The position numbers and the translations under genes were made by a program. A stretch of DNA of 64,000 nt from a virus, in IMG/VR virus record IMGVR_UViG_3300042879_002476, positions 1 to 64,000 of that record, one strand, 5' to 3'. Below the pieces are notes generated by a model. It did no database searches. It saw only the letters and a list, made by a program, of their open reading frames with translations, and was not told the origin of the DNA. This document shows, piece after piece, positions 6,894 through 15,392 of this stretch (the stretch's first letter is position 1; every line of letters starts with the position of its first letter).

Positions 6894-7068
6894 TACTAAA
6901 TCATTAAATTGCGAAAGATGCGATGATCTAGTATCCGATGTAAGTAAAGAGGCAGTAAGTGTCTTATGTTGGAAATGCACAATTAAATTATTAAGTAGAA
7001 ATATAGATGAAACAATTGACAGAACAACAAATACAACAGAATTACCAGAATCTTCTGAACACGATTGA
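6883..7068 (+). CDS. Small CxxC...CxxC zinc-finger protein
   Basis: A 61-residue protein with CERC (residues 10-13) and CWKC (residues 28-31), separated by LVSDVSKEAVSVL. A similar short protein with CxxC-LVSDVS...VLCWxC is familiar from marine T4-like phages, where it is uncharacterised. The 3' end overlaps the HD-domain gene by 62 bases; the last 20 residues may therefore be of low constraint. Confidence 0.75.
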   Translation: MPTNTKSLNCERCDDLVSDVSKEAVSVLCWKCTIKLLSRNIDETIDRTTNTTELPESSEHD

Positions 7069-7774
7069 TAAATACATTGAGTCTCCCAGAAAAGAAAAAA
7101 TACTAAAACTCTATTCGGATTATGATGAAACGATAGCATTAGCCCCGGCATCAGGTAAAGAATCGTATCATAATTGTTTTATCGGAGGGTATGTAGATCA
7201 CGTACTTAATGTAATTAAATGTGGGTTGCTAGTACATGAAGGATGGCAACGTATGGGTCAAATTGATGATTATACTACAGAAGAATTAGTATTTGCATTG
7301 ATACACCATGATTTAGGTAAAATAGGTATCGATGGCGAACCGTATTATATACCAAATCCTTCAGAATGGCATAAGAAGAATCAAGGTGCTATTTATACTC
7401 AGAACCCTAAATTAAATTTTATGACGGTGCCTGACAGAGGATTGTTTTTATTGCAGCAGTATGGTATTGAATGTACATTTAATGAGTGGGTTGCGATTAA
7501 AACACATGACGGTTTGTATGATGAAGCCAATAAAGCATATTTAATTTCGTATTCTGATGATGGTAAACTTCGTAGTAACTTGCCCTATATAGTACAGCAA
7601 GCCGATACCATGGCGGCTAGAATTGAATGGCAACAATGGAGAGAAAATCAGGAAGGTCGCGACACTAAGATAGTGAAGGGAGATTCATCTTTGAAAAGTA
7701 AAATGAATATTTTATCATCAGCACCTAAAAGCGAATCAGCAGCAAAATTATTTGATCAATTATTTAATTCATGA
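7007..7774 (+). CDS. HD-domain phosphohydrolase
   Basis: A 255-residue protein with the HD metal-binding residues: H65 in GGYVDHVLNV, H101-D102 in LIHHDLGKIG, and a later aspartate in VQQADTMAARIEW. HD proteins hydrolyse phosphate esters, commonly nucleotides. LAPASGKESYHN before the first histidine and KTHDGLYDEANK in the middle match a family I know from marine T4-like phages. A role in nucleotide turnover or in removing a host signalling nucleotide is plausible but unproven. The start at 7007 keeps an N-terminal helical segment typical of that family. It overlaps the following gene by 4 bases. Confidence 0.85.
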   Translation: MKQLTEQQIQQNYQNLLNTIDKYIESPRKEKILKLYSDYDETIALAPASGKESYHNCFIGGYVDHVLNVIKCGLLVHEGWQRMGQIDDYTTEELVFALIHHDLGKIGIDGEPYYIPNPSEWHKKNQGAIYTQNPKLNFMTVPDRGLFLLQQYGIECTFNEWVAIKTHDGLYDEANKAYLISYSDDGKLRSNLPYIVQQADTMAARIEWQQWRENQEGRDTKIVKGDSSLKSKMNILSSAPKSESAAKLFDQLFNS

Positions 7775-8064
7775 TAACAACTATTATATTAATATTACCA
7801 TCGGTATTACTACTAATTTCGATATATGTAAATTGGAACTTGTATAGAAAAGTAGGTATATTAGAAAAATATTCTACAGATTTTTTAACTGAGTTGACCA
7901 CTTTAAAAGAAAAAATTTCATTAGCTAATAAAATAATGAACGATGCAGATACTAAAGGAGGATTTAGTTCAGACGATGAAATCGGATCCGTATTTAAACT
8001 AATAAAAGGCTGTATTGAATATTTGGATGGCGATAATACGGAGATAGAAGATTATGGCAAGTAA
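7771..8064 (+). CDS. Conserved membrane-anchored phage protein
   Basis: A 97-residue protein with one N-terminal transmembrane segment (residues about 2-22) and a cytoplasmic helical part. The segment DADTKGGFSSDDEIGSVFK followed by IK-CIEYLD is typical of a small conserved protein of T4-like marine phages that lies close to the late sigma gene. Function is unknown. It overlaps the sigma gene by 11 bases. Confidence 0.75.
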   Translation: MITTIILILPSVLLLISIYVNWNLYRKVGILEKYSTDFLTELTTLKEKISLANKIMNDADTKGGFSSDDEIGSVFKLIKGCIEYLDGDNTEIEDYGK

Positions 8065-8737
8065 CATATATTTCTCAAAAGACACGGAAGCTGCTATTGT
8101 AGAATACGTTTTAGAATCCGATCAAACGGTACGTGATAGATTATATAAAACTAGAATTGATCGAGCATTTAATAAATTAGTAGAAAATTTGATTCATAAA
8201 TATAAATTTTATAATTATGAAGTTTCATATGAAGATGCTAAACATGAGGTAATTAGTTTTTTAATTGAAAAATTACATAAGTTTAAAGCTGAAAAAGGCA
8301 AGGCATATTCATATTTTACTGTAATCGGTAGAAATTATTTAATCGCTAAAAATAAGAGTCATTACAATAAAATAAAAACTAAAGAAGAACTTTCGGTCAT
8401 TGATGATACTAGGGACCTTTTAAATGAAATTTCTAATTCTGAAAAACAATCAGAGCTTAAAGATTTTCTCGATATATATGTCACTTATTGTGATGCTAAT
8501 TTGAGTTCATTGTTTTCTAAACTACGCGATATACAGATCGCTAATGCAGTTTTAGAATTGTTTAGGCGTAGAGAAAATATTGAAGAATTTAATAAAAAAG
8601 CTTTATATATTATGATACGTGAAATGACGGATTCAAGTACACATGATATATCAAAAGTAGTTAATGTTCTAAGAAAGAAATATCAAGAAATGTATATAGA
8701 ATACCAAAAAAATTCTGAATTTTTAGAAACCCCTTAA
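8054..8737 (+). CDS. 55: Late-transcription sigma factor, T4 gp55-like
   Basis: A 227-residue protein (T4 gp55 is 185). The region around residues 35-110, with FNKLVENLIHKYKF, YEDAKHEVISFLIEKLHKF and KGKAYSYFTVIGRNYLI, matches sigma region 2 as it appears in gp55-like factors. It would direct host RNA polymerase to late promoters and, in T4, act with the sliding clamp and co-activator gp33. No full region 4 is evident, again as in gp55. The repeated TATTTATA elements in this window are its natural candidate targets. The stop codon lies inside the stem of the following terminator. Assignment rests on pattern and length, not on an alignment. Confidence 0.78.
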   Translation: MASNIYFSKDTEAAIVEYVLESDQTVRDRLYKTRIDRAFNKLVENLIHKYKFYNYEVSYEDAKHEVISFLIEKLHKFKAEKGKAYSYFTVIGRNYLIAKNKSHYNKIKTKEELSVIDDTRDLLNEISNSEKQSELKDFLDIYVTYCDANLSSLFSKLRDIQIANAVLELFRRRENIEEFNKKALYIMIREMTDSSTHDISKVVNVLRKKYQEMYIEYQKNSEFLETP

Positions 8738-8751
8738 TTAAGGGGTTTTTT
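8727..8751 (+). terminator. Intrinsic terminator after the sigma gene
   Basis: A perfect inverted repeat from 8727 to 8748 with arms AAACCCCTT/AAGGGGTTT around a central AATT, followed by further Ts. The sigma stop codon (8735-8737) is within the hairpin. Confidence 0.85.
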
Positions 8752-8758
8752 TACATCC

Positions 8759-8777
8759 TATATTTATATTAAATATA
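8759..8777 (+). promoter_or_regulatory. Putative late promoter within an inverted repeat
   Basis: TATTTATA at 8761-8768, 14 bases before the ATG at 8783. TATATTTA and TAAATATA form an 8-bp inverted repeat around it. Confidence 0.6.
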
Positions 8778-8782
8778 AACAT

Positions 8783-9142
8783 ATGTCAATAGATAAAAAT
8801 ACGCCTATATTTGACGATGTATCTTTTTCAGATATAGCCAAGGAAATTTATTCAAAGAAAAAAGAAAAAGATAATCAGTTGCAAGTTCTAATACAGGAAT
8901 TAAAACCGTATGTTAAAAATATATCGGATGCTGCAATATTAGTGCCTTTAATTAAAGAATACATGGAAATCGGCGTTAAAAACGATGAAATTTTAGTTAA
9001 ACTTTCTTCTATTATACAAAAACTAATCGTTGCGGATTCTAATAATAGCGATTCTGGAGGTGAATTTGGATTATCTGATGAAGAGAAAAAACAGTTATTG
9101 GCCGAAGCAAACTCGTTAAAATCTGAATTAAAGATAATATAA
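8783..9142 (+). CDS. Conserved helical phage protein
   Basis: A 119-residue protein, mainly helical, with SDIAKEIYSKKKEKDNQLQ at the N-terminus and ILVKLSSIIQKL centrally, ending in an acidic helix. Marine T4-like phages encode similar proteins next to baseplate hub genes. Its position directly before the hub gene, and behind a late promoter, suggests a tail assembly or chaperone function. This is inference from context. Confidence 0.65.
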   Translation: MSIDKNTPIFDDVSFSDIAKEIYSKKKEKDNQLQVLIQELKPYVKNISDAAILVPLIKEYMEIGVKNDEILVKLSSIIQKLIVADSNNSDSGGEFGLSDEEKKQLLAEANSLKSELKII

Positions 9143-9143
9143 G

Positions 9144-10616
9144 ATGGCATACATAAATCCGTTATCCAAGAGTGTAGTAAAAACAGAACCTGGTAGATTA
9201 AAACAGGGCTCTGACTTTAGTAGCATTATTTTTGGGGAAGTTATAGAAACTATACTTTCAGGACCGGATGCAGGCATTGTAAAGTTTAGGCATTATAAAA
9301 GTTCTAATGAAGATGTAAATACAATTAATAATGCAGCGCTGCCTTTATTTGCTAATATTAAAGTATATCCGTTAGCAGGTGAATATGTAATGATATTTAA
9401 TTTGGGTAAACCGTATTATATACCTTTAAATTATTGGAATAATCCGGTTACTAATATAGGTGCTCCCATATTAAATACTACATTAGGTAACCAAGTACAA
9501 GATATATCTAAAATTGCAGGTGCCAATAAAACATTTTCATCTACTGATAGAGTACATATTATAACCGGAAATCAAGAAGGCGATGTTGTATTCGAAGGCA
9601 GGTTTGGGCAATCTATAAAACTTGGGAGTACGGTTAAATTAAATGGTGCTTCCCAGAATTCATGGTCTACTTCCGATTTAACTAATAACGGAGATCCCAT
9701 AACAATTATTAGGAATGGAATCCGAAATCCTTTAGAAAATATAACCGATGATGATTCTTCTATATATCTATGTTCCACTCAAAAAATTAGAGTAGATAAC
9801 GGCGATAATGGGTTTGAAGGTATAACGGGTACGTGGAGTACGATTAATGTATCGAGCGCAGCCGTAGAAATCGAAGAAGATTCTTATAAATTGAGTCCAG
9901 AAGAAATTCAAGCATTAATAGATAGTCGCAATCAGGCTCAACAGGATTTAAATAATGCTCAGGCAACTGGTAATATAGCTGGGGCAGCTGCTGCACAAGA
10001 AAGAATATCATATGTAGATAGGCAGATACAATCCGGGGAAGCAGCTGCAGTACCATATACCGATACGCCACCACCTCAAATAGATCCCAGTGTAACTGAA
10101 TTGTGTAAAAAGATTATTGCATATGCACAAAAAGATATTGGCGTAACAGAACAACCGCCTAATTCAAATAGCGGACCTAGAGTAAATCAAATGCTTTCCG
10201 GTACTGGATTAGGCCCTGGAAATTATTGGTGTGCAGCAGCCGTAACATCTTGGTATAAAGCCGCTGGTGCTGATACTCCGCCTTCCGGCTTGGCATCTTG
10301 CGATGTTTGGATGCGTTGGGCACAACAAAAAGGATTGTTTTCTAAAGTACCTGTACCGGGCGCTGCGGTTTTATACGGTACTTTAGCAGACGCACATCAC
10401 ATAGGTATAGTAGAGTCTGTAGATACGAATACGTACCCAGCAAGGGGGTCAGTAGTAACAATTGAAGGTAATACTTCTGCAGGTAAAGCTGACAGGAACG
10501 GTGGGGGTATATTTAGAAAACGTCCCAATTTAAATGCTACTAATTTTGCAGTTGTAGGTTATATATTACCGGCAGCCTCCGGTAAATTAGCCGCGTGTGC
10601 ACAAATAAAAAGATAA
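9144..10616 (+). CDS. 5: Baseplate hub/spike protein with CHAP-type cell-wall hydrolase
   Basis: A 490-residue protein equivalent in position to T4 gp5 (hub with lysozyme). The first 110 residues resemble the OB-fold N-terminus of gp5-like hub proteins (PGRLKQGSDFSSIIFGEVIE...). An Ala/Gln-rich linker (about 255-300) leads to a C-terminal hydrolase with cysteine C363 in NYWCAAAV, histidine H419 in DAHHIGIV and an EGN motif: the Cys-His-Asn/Glu set of CHAP/NlpC-P60 amidases. The enzyme presumably cuts peptidoglycan while the tail penetrates the periplasm. T4 uses a lysozyme fold at this place, so the catalytic module has been exchanged. The beta-helical needle is in the next gene. Confidence 0.8.
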   Translation: MAYINPLSKSVVKTEPGRLKQGSDFSSIIFGEVIETILSGPDAGIVKFRHYKSSNEDVNTINNAALPLFANIKVYPLAGEYVMIFNLGKPYYIPLNYWNNPVTNIGAPILNTTLGNQVQDISKIAGANKTFSSTDRVHIITGNQEGDVVFEGRFGQSIKLGSTVKLNGASQNSWSTSDLTNNGDPITIIRNGIRNPLENITDDDSSIYLCSTQKIRVDNGDNGFEGITGTWSTINVSSAAVEIEEDSYKLSPEEIQALIDSRNQAQQDLNNAQATGNIAGAAAAQERISYVDRQIQSGEAAAVPYTDTPPPQIDPSVTELCKKIIAYAQKDIGVTEQPPNSNSGPRVNQMLSGTGLGPGNYWCAAAVTSWYKAAGADTPPSGLASCDVWMRWAQQKGLFSKVPVPGAAVLYGTLADAHHIGIVESVDTNTYPARGSVVTIEGNTSAGKADRNGGGIFRKRPNLNATNFAVVGYILPAASGKLAACAQIKR

Positions 10617-10617
10617 C

Positions 10618-11076
10618 ATGGCTGAAGCGGTATTACATATACAATTGCCCAATGAATTTTCGGGTAAACAAGTATTAATTAAATCAGATAGATTGGTATT
10701 TAATGCAGCTACTAATGATATTATTTTAGCCGCTAAAGGTACTATTGCATTAGCTGCAAACGATCAAATTCATATAAATTCTAAAAGTAATTTATATTTG
10801 AATGTGGAAGATGGAGCTAAAATAGTAGTTGGTAAATCTGGATCTAAAACTAGAAAATCAGAACAGCCGGCAGTTATGGGTACTAGTTTGCAAACTTTTT
10901 TAGAAGATTTAATGCAATTATTAGTTACATTCGGAGTTACTACGCCTAGCGGCGAAGGTCAGGCAAGTCCTAGAGTAAATACCGAAATTCAAAAATTTAA
11001 GAGGAAATATTTTAGTAAAAATTCTAAAGATTACATATTATCTGATTTACTTTTTATAGCAGACAACAAAAAATAA
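10618..11076 (+). CDS. Central spike needle protein (gp5 C-terminus-like)
   Basis: A 152-residue protein whose middle part repeats short beta strands: VLIKSDRLVFN, DIILAAKGTIALAAN, DQIHINSKSNLYLN, AKIVVGK. This is the pattern of the triple-stranded beta-helix of gp5 and VgrG spikes. The C-terminal third is helical (LQTFLEDLMQLLVTF) and may mediate trimerisation or attachment. It begins 1 base after the hub gene stop, so the two are translated together, and probably form one membrane-piercing spike. Confidence 0.7.
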   Translation: MAEAVLHIQLPNEFSGKQVLIKSDRLVFNAATNDIILAAKGTIALAANDQIHINSKSNLYLNVEDGAKIVVGKSGSKTRKSEQPAVMGTSLQTFLEDLMQLLVTFGVTTPSGEGQASPRVNTEIQKFKRKYFSKNSKDYILSDLLFIADNKK

Positions 11077-12750
11077 ATGCCAATAGTTTGGAAAACTTCC
11101 TTTGAAGACCCATTAATACTCTTAATGAAAAGTGGGCAGTTAGGAAATTCATCTAAATTAATTAATGCTATTGTTAATTTATATGATTTATCCATTAAAC
11201 AGGGATTACCTAATACCCCAGGCACTCCTGCAGGACCGGTACTAGCAGGAAATCGTGCTGCATTAGAAGCAGCATTGCGTGCTTTTTTTATTAGTGAAGC
11301 AATACAAGCCCAAGCCGGAATAATAAAAAACTATGCTACTATTGTAACTGGTATTGTTGCAACGATTAAAGAGACTAATAAAGAAATTTTATCATATTCA
11401 AAACAATTAAATAGAGCAACTAGAGACCAAATAAAAACGGCAAATCAAATACAGCGGCTATCAAGACTTAATACGCAAGAGTCTAAAAAACAAATAGCAG
11501 TACTTAAAGTTAAAAATGCACAGAATTTTACTATAATAAAAGACGCCAAAAATTTATTAGTTTCAAAAAAAGAATATTTGATTAATCAAATAAGACCGCA
11601 GATTAAAAAAATAATAGATCTTTTAAAGAAATTAGTAATAAAAATTTTAGCACCCCCTTTACAGGACACTGTATTAAAATCAATCGTAGCATTGCCTAAA
11701 TTAATAAAAGAAACTGTAACAGATTTAAAGAATAAAAAGAAAGAATTTTTAGACGAAATTAAAAATAATGTAACTAAAGTAAGGACCGGAGCTGAGACTT
11801 TAAAGACCGTTCAAAGAATGGTTTCTAAAGAAGATGCTAATTTACTAAAAGGAACTATAGTTAGTTTTATAAAAACTTCTAATGCCGGAGAAATGGTAAA
11901 AAAAGGAAAACAGATAACTAACATTGTAGATAAATATCCTAATAGTCGGATACCTTTAGCTACTAAAGATTCTGTTAGAAAGGCGATTACTACTACAATA
12001 CAGGCTAAAACTCAAATAATTTCCAAAAAAGAATATGCTAGGGAGTTTTTATTAGAAAAATTAAAAGAAAAAAAAGATTCATTATTAGGCACGTTTAAAC
12101 CGAAAATAGGTCCTGGCCTGACGTCTGCACAAGAAATAAAGGCCGATGCTTTAGAAATTAAACAGACTGTTCAAAATTATAAAAATATAATTAAAGAAAA
12201 TTCACAGGTAGCATCGTTATTAATTCAAATAAAACAAGAAATCAAGATTATTAACAACCCTACTTTAAAAAACTACAAGCCTAATATTAAATTAGCAGCT
12301 GCATTAGATAAATACACTCCCGGATTAGGCACCAAATACTCGGCTATAAGAAATCCCAGGGAAGCTAAAACCTTTATTTATTCAAATACGGCATTGTTTA
12401 ATGCTAAGAAAGATGAATTGTTGAATAAAAAAGAAATTGCTAAAGGATATGTAAATGCAGTTAAGAAAAAAATATTAGATAAAAAATTCAATATTAAGGA
12501 AATTAAATTTAATATATTCCTAAGAATAGGTGTATTAGGCTATTTTGCAGGAGCGATAACACCGAATTTAGGAATAGTGACATTTCCAGGAGTATTAACG
12601 TTACCCGTTTCCATGAAACCTTCAGCTGATCCTGCTAATTTTGTAAGAAGTCTATCAAGGACTTTGCAATTACATACAAAAACGATAGCAGGTACATATA
12701 CTATTCCAGGAACACCTCCCGTAGTTTTACCATGGGTTGGATATTCTTAA
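11077..12750 (+). CDS. Coiled-coil tail or baseplate protein
   Basis: A 557-residue, lysine-rich, mostly helical protein that follows the spike gene without a gap. The N-terminus (WKTSFEDPLILLMKSGQLGNS) looks structured. Residues 95-440 are predicted coiled coil, with many Lys, Ile and Glu. The last 70 residues are hydrophobic and Pro/Gly-rich (FPGVLTLPVSMKPSADPANFVRS). Position and composition suggest a hub-associated structural protein. It is too short to be confident of a tape-measure function. I recognise no family. Confidence 0.65.
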   Translation: MPIVWKTSFEDPLILLMKSGQLGNSSKLINAIVNLYDLSIKQGLPNTPGTPAGPVLAGNRAALEAALRAFFISEAIQAQAGIIKNYATIVTGIVATIKETNKEILSYSKQLNRATRDQIKTANQIQRLSRLNTQESKKQIAVLKVKNAQNFTIIKDAKNLLVSKKEYLINQIRPQIKKIIDLLKKLVIKILAPPLQDTVLKSIVALPKLIKETVTDLKNKKKEFLDEIKNNVTKVRTGAETLKTVQRMVSKEDANLLKGTIVSFIKTSNAGEMVKKGKQITNIVDKYPNSRIPLATKDSVRKAITTTIQAKTQIISKKEYAREFLLEKLKEKKDSLLGTFKPKIGPGLTSAQEIKADALEIKQTVQNYKNIIKENSQVASLLIQIKQEIKIINNPTLKNYKPNIKLAAALDKYTPGLGTKYSAIRNPREAKTFIYSNTALFNAKKDELLNKKEIAKGYVNAVKKKILDKKFNIKEIKFNIFLRIGVLGYFAGAITPNLGIVTFPGVLTLPVSMKPSADPANFVRSLSRTLQLHTKTIAGTYTIPGTPPVVLPWVGYS

Positions 12751-12765
12751 AAACCATTTTTCTTA

Positions 12766-12773
12766 TATTTATA
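12766..12773 (+). promoter_or_regulatory. Putative late promoter
   Basis: TATTTATA followed by ATAAAAT, 10 bases before the ATG at 12784. Confidence 0.65.
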
Positions 12774-12783
12774 ATAAAATAAT

Positions 12784-13095
12784 ATGAAAGCTGATAAGTT
12801 TGTACAATTAATGCGCACTATTATTTCGGAAGAAGTTCGTAGAGTAGTACGTGAAGAATTAAAATTGTCGTTGACAGAACAACGCCAATCAGATTCGGCG
12901 CAGTCTTCTTTTATGCCTGGGTCTATGAAAAATAAATATAAAAGTTTATTAGAAGACGATGTGTTTGAAATGGAGTCGCCGAAACAACGCGTATCTAATA
13001 TAACTTCAAACAAAACTGTTAATTCATTATTAGAAGAAACCGCTCAACAAATGAGAACGGATCCTGCTGCTAAATCTTTCTTTGAAGGTCTATAA
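12784..13095 (+). CDS. Small protein with amphipathic N-terminal helix
   Basis: A 103-residue protein. The start MKADKFVQLMRTIISEEVRR is an amphipathic helix like those of several other small proteins in the window (39591, 40088, 46608). The rest is polar and probably disordered. Position before gp25 might make it a baseplate accessory protein; the helix might alternatively be a capsid-targeting signal. Function unknown. Confidence 0.6.
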   Translation: MKADKFVQLMRTIISEEVRRVVREELKLSLTEQRQSDSAQSSFMPGSMKNKYKSLLEDDVFEMESPKQRVSNITSNKTVNSLLEETAQQMRTDPAAKSFFEGL

Positions 13096-13098
13096 TAA

Positions 13099-13524
13099 AT
13101 GGCACGTGAATTAAGTATACATCCTTTAGATCTAGAATTAGATACCGCCATAGGAATTAAATTAAATCCTTCGGAGGTTAAAGGCAATACATTTATTTCT
13201 TCATATACTACATTAGAGCAAGCAAAAACTAATTTACTTTGCTTGGTCTTAACTAATGAAGGTGAACGGGTAATGCACCCTACATTCGGGGTTGGGATAG
13301 CGAAATTGTTATTCGAGCCCATGGATTCCGCGTTACCTAGTAAAATTAAAGAAAGGGTTATATCAAAAATAAATACTTGGCTACCTTATATTGATGTTAA
13401 AAATATTATGGTAAATATAAATACCGATCTGCATTTAATAGAAATACAAATAGATTTTTCTTTAAATGGTAATGAATTTGATACGGACTCCATTGTAATA
13501 GAACTTAGTTTACCCCCTGCTTAA
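13099..13524 (+). CDS. 25: Baseplate wedge protein gp25-like
   Basis: A 141-residue protein of the gp25/GPW family (T4 gp25 is 132). Diagnostic segments are the N-terminal LDLELDTAIGIKL, the central LLCLVLTNEGERVMHPTFGVGI with the conserved GER-M-P-FG, and the closing IEIQIDFSLNG. This protein starts sheath assembly on the baseplate and belongs to the conserved wedge core with gp6. Its order directly before the gp6-like gene matches other contractile tails. Confidence 0.9.
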   Translation: MARELSIHPLDLELDTAIGIKLNPSEVKGNTFISSYTTLEQAKTNLLCLVLTNEGERVMHPTFGVGIAKLLFEPMDSALPSKIKERVISKINTWLPYIDVKNIMVNINTDLHLIEIQIDFSLNGNEFDTDSIVIELSLPPA

Positions 13525-13525
13525 T

Positions 13526-15391
13526 ATGGCTACTAAAAGTAAAGAAATAAAATATTTAAACCGAGACTTCTCGCAATTTAGGGATAACTTAATTAATTTT
13601 GCAAAAAATTATTTTCCTAATACCTATAATGATTTTAATGAGTCGGATCCCGGAATGATGTTTATTGAAATGGCATCATATGTGGGTGATGTACTTTCAT
13701 ATTACGTGGATAGTCAATTAAAAGAATCTCTATTAGCATATGCAGAAGAAAAACCTAACGTGTATGCAATTGCACAATCTCTAGGGTATAAACCTAAAAT
13801 ATCAGTACCTTCAGCAGCTGAGGTATCAATATATCAATTATTACCTGCATCCGGATCTGTAGTTAAAAAGCCTGATTGGAATTATGCTTTGACTATACAG
13901 CCTGGATTACAATTGAAATCAACTCAAAATGATGTAGCATTTATATGTTATGATTATATTGATTTTAGTTATTCTTCTAGTATAGATCCTACGACTGTTA
14001 GTATATATTCGTTTAATGGTTCTGATCCTGAGTATTTTTTAATAGAAAAAAAGATAAAAGTTATATCAGGAGAATTGAACACTTTAGATGTGTCATTTGA
14101 TGCACCTAAAAAGTTTAATAAAGTTCGTATTGATGAGCCCAATGTAATAGGAATCTTTAGTGTTTCTGATTCAGATGGTAATACTTGGACCGAAGTCCCA
14201 TATTTGGCACAAGAAACCATTTTTGAAAAAGTACCTAATACTAGTTATGAAGATCCGGAATTGTCTGAATATGCAGCAACAGTACCGTATTTACTGAGGT
14301 TAAAAAAAGTACCGAAAAGATTTACTACTAGAGTTACTTCAGATGATAAATTAGAACTACAATTTGGTGCGGGTATCTCGGACAATCCAGATGAAATTAT
14401 AGTTCCTAATCCAGATAATGTGGGTCAGGGTATTCCGGCAGATAATAGAAATTTAGATTTAGATTACGATCCTTCTAATTTCATGTATACTAAAACCTAT
14501 GGAGAAGTGCCTACTAACACCACATTAACAATAAAATATTTAACCGGTGGTGGTATTATATCCAATGTACCTGCAAATACGATTACGGGGATTTCTAATT
14601 TAGTAGCTACGACTAAAAATGGTTCCGATGAAGCAGTAAATACGTTCGTCAGAAGCACATTTGCTAGTACTAATCCAAAACCCGCAACCGGAGGTAGATC
14701 CGGCGAAACTGTAGAAGAAATTAGACAGCGTGCTTTAGCAACGTTTTCTACACAAAATAGAAATGTTACTTTAGACGATTATGCGGTTAGAGCATATTCA
14801 ATGCCTACTGTATTAGGAGGCGTATCTAAAGTCCATATCATGCAAGACGATCAATTAAGCCTGTATGATAAGAGGACTAGAGTTTCAAATCCTTTAGGGT
14901 TGAATTTTTATTGTTTAGGATATGATTTAAATAAAAATTTAATTGCATTAAACGATGCTGCTAAACAAAATTTAAAAACGTATTTGAGTGAGTATAAAAT
15001 GCTCACTGATGGTATTAATATTAAAGATGCATATATAATTAATATAGGCGTTCAGTTTGAAGTAATAATTTTATCTAATTATAATTCAAATGAAGTATTG
15101 TTAAATTGTATACAATCTATAAAAAATTATTTTGACATTGATAAATGGCAAATTAATCAACCTATATATAGGTCTGAAATTTATGGGGAATTGTTAAAAG
15201 TTCCCGGTGTTCAATATATATCTGGGTTACGAATTAATAATTTATTCGGAGAATCTAGAGGATATTCCAATAATTACTATGATTTAGCCAGAGCTGAAAG
15301 AAAGGGAATTATATATCCTTCATTAGACCCTTGTATATTTGAAATAAAATATCCGGACATTGATATTATAGGAAGAGTAACTACTACATAA
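13526..15391 (+). CDS. 6: Baseplate wedge protein gp6-like (J family)
   Basis: A 621-residue protein close to T4 gp6 (660). The start KYLNRDFSQFRDNLINFAKNYFP followed by NESDPGMMFIEMASYVGDVLSYY is typical of the gp6/baseplate J family in T4-like phages. The second conserved block is RSGETVEEIRQRALATFSTQNRNVTLDDYAVRA, the J-protein core. In T4 a gp6 dimer ring forms the inner baseplate and undergoes the iris-like switch at contraction. It begins 1 base after the gp25 gene. Confidence 0.9.
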   Translation: MATKSKEIKYLNRDFSQFRDNLINFAKNYFPNTYNDFNESDPGMMFIEMASYVGDVLSYYVDSQLKESLLAYAEEKPNVYAIAQSLGYKPKISVPSAAEVSIYQLLPASGSVVKKPDWNYALTIQPGLQLKSTQNDVAFICYDYIDFSYSSSIDPTTVSIYSFNGSDPEYFLIEKKIKVISGELNTLDVSFDAPKKFNKVRIDEPNVIGIFSVSDSDGNTWTEVPYLAQETIFEKVPNTSYEDPELSEYAATVPYLLRLKKVPKRFTTRVTSDDKLELQFGAGISDNPDEIIVPNPDNVGQGIPADNRNLDLDYDPSNFMYTKTYGEVPTNTTLTIKYLTGGGIISNVPANTITGISNLVATTKNGSDEAVNTFVRSTFASTNPKPATGGRSGETVEEIRQRALATFSTQNRNVTLDDYAVRAYSMPTVLGGVSKVHIMQDDQLSLYDKRTRVSNPLGLNFYCLGYDLNKNLIALNDAAKQNLKTYLSEYKMLTDGINIKDAYIINIGVQFEVIILSNYNSNEVLLNCIQSIKNYFDIDKWQINQPIYRSEIYGELLKVPGVQYISGLRINNLFGESRGYSNNYYDLARAERKGIIYPSLDPCIFEIKYPDIDIIGRVTTT

Positions 15392-15392
15392 T

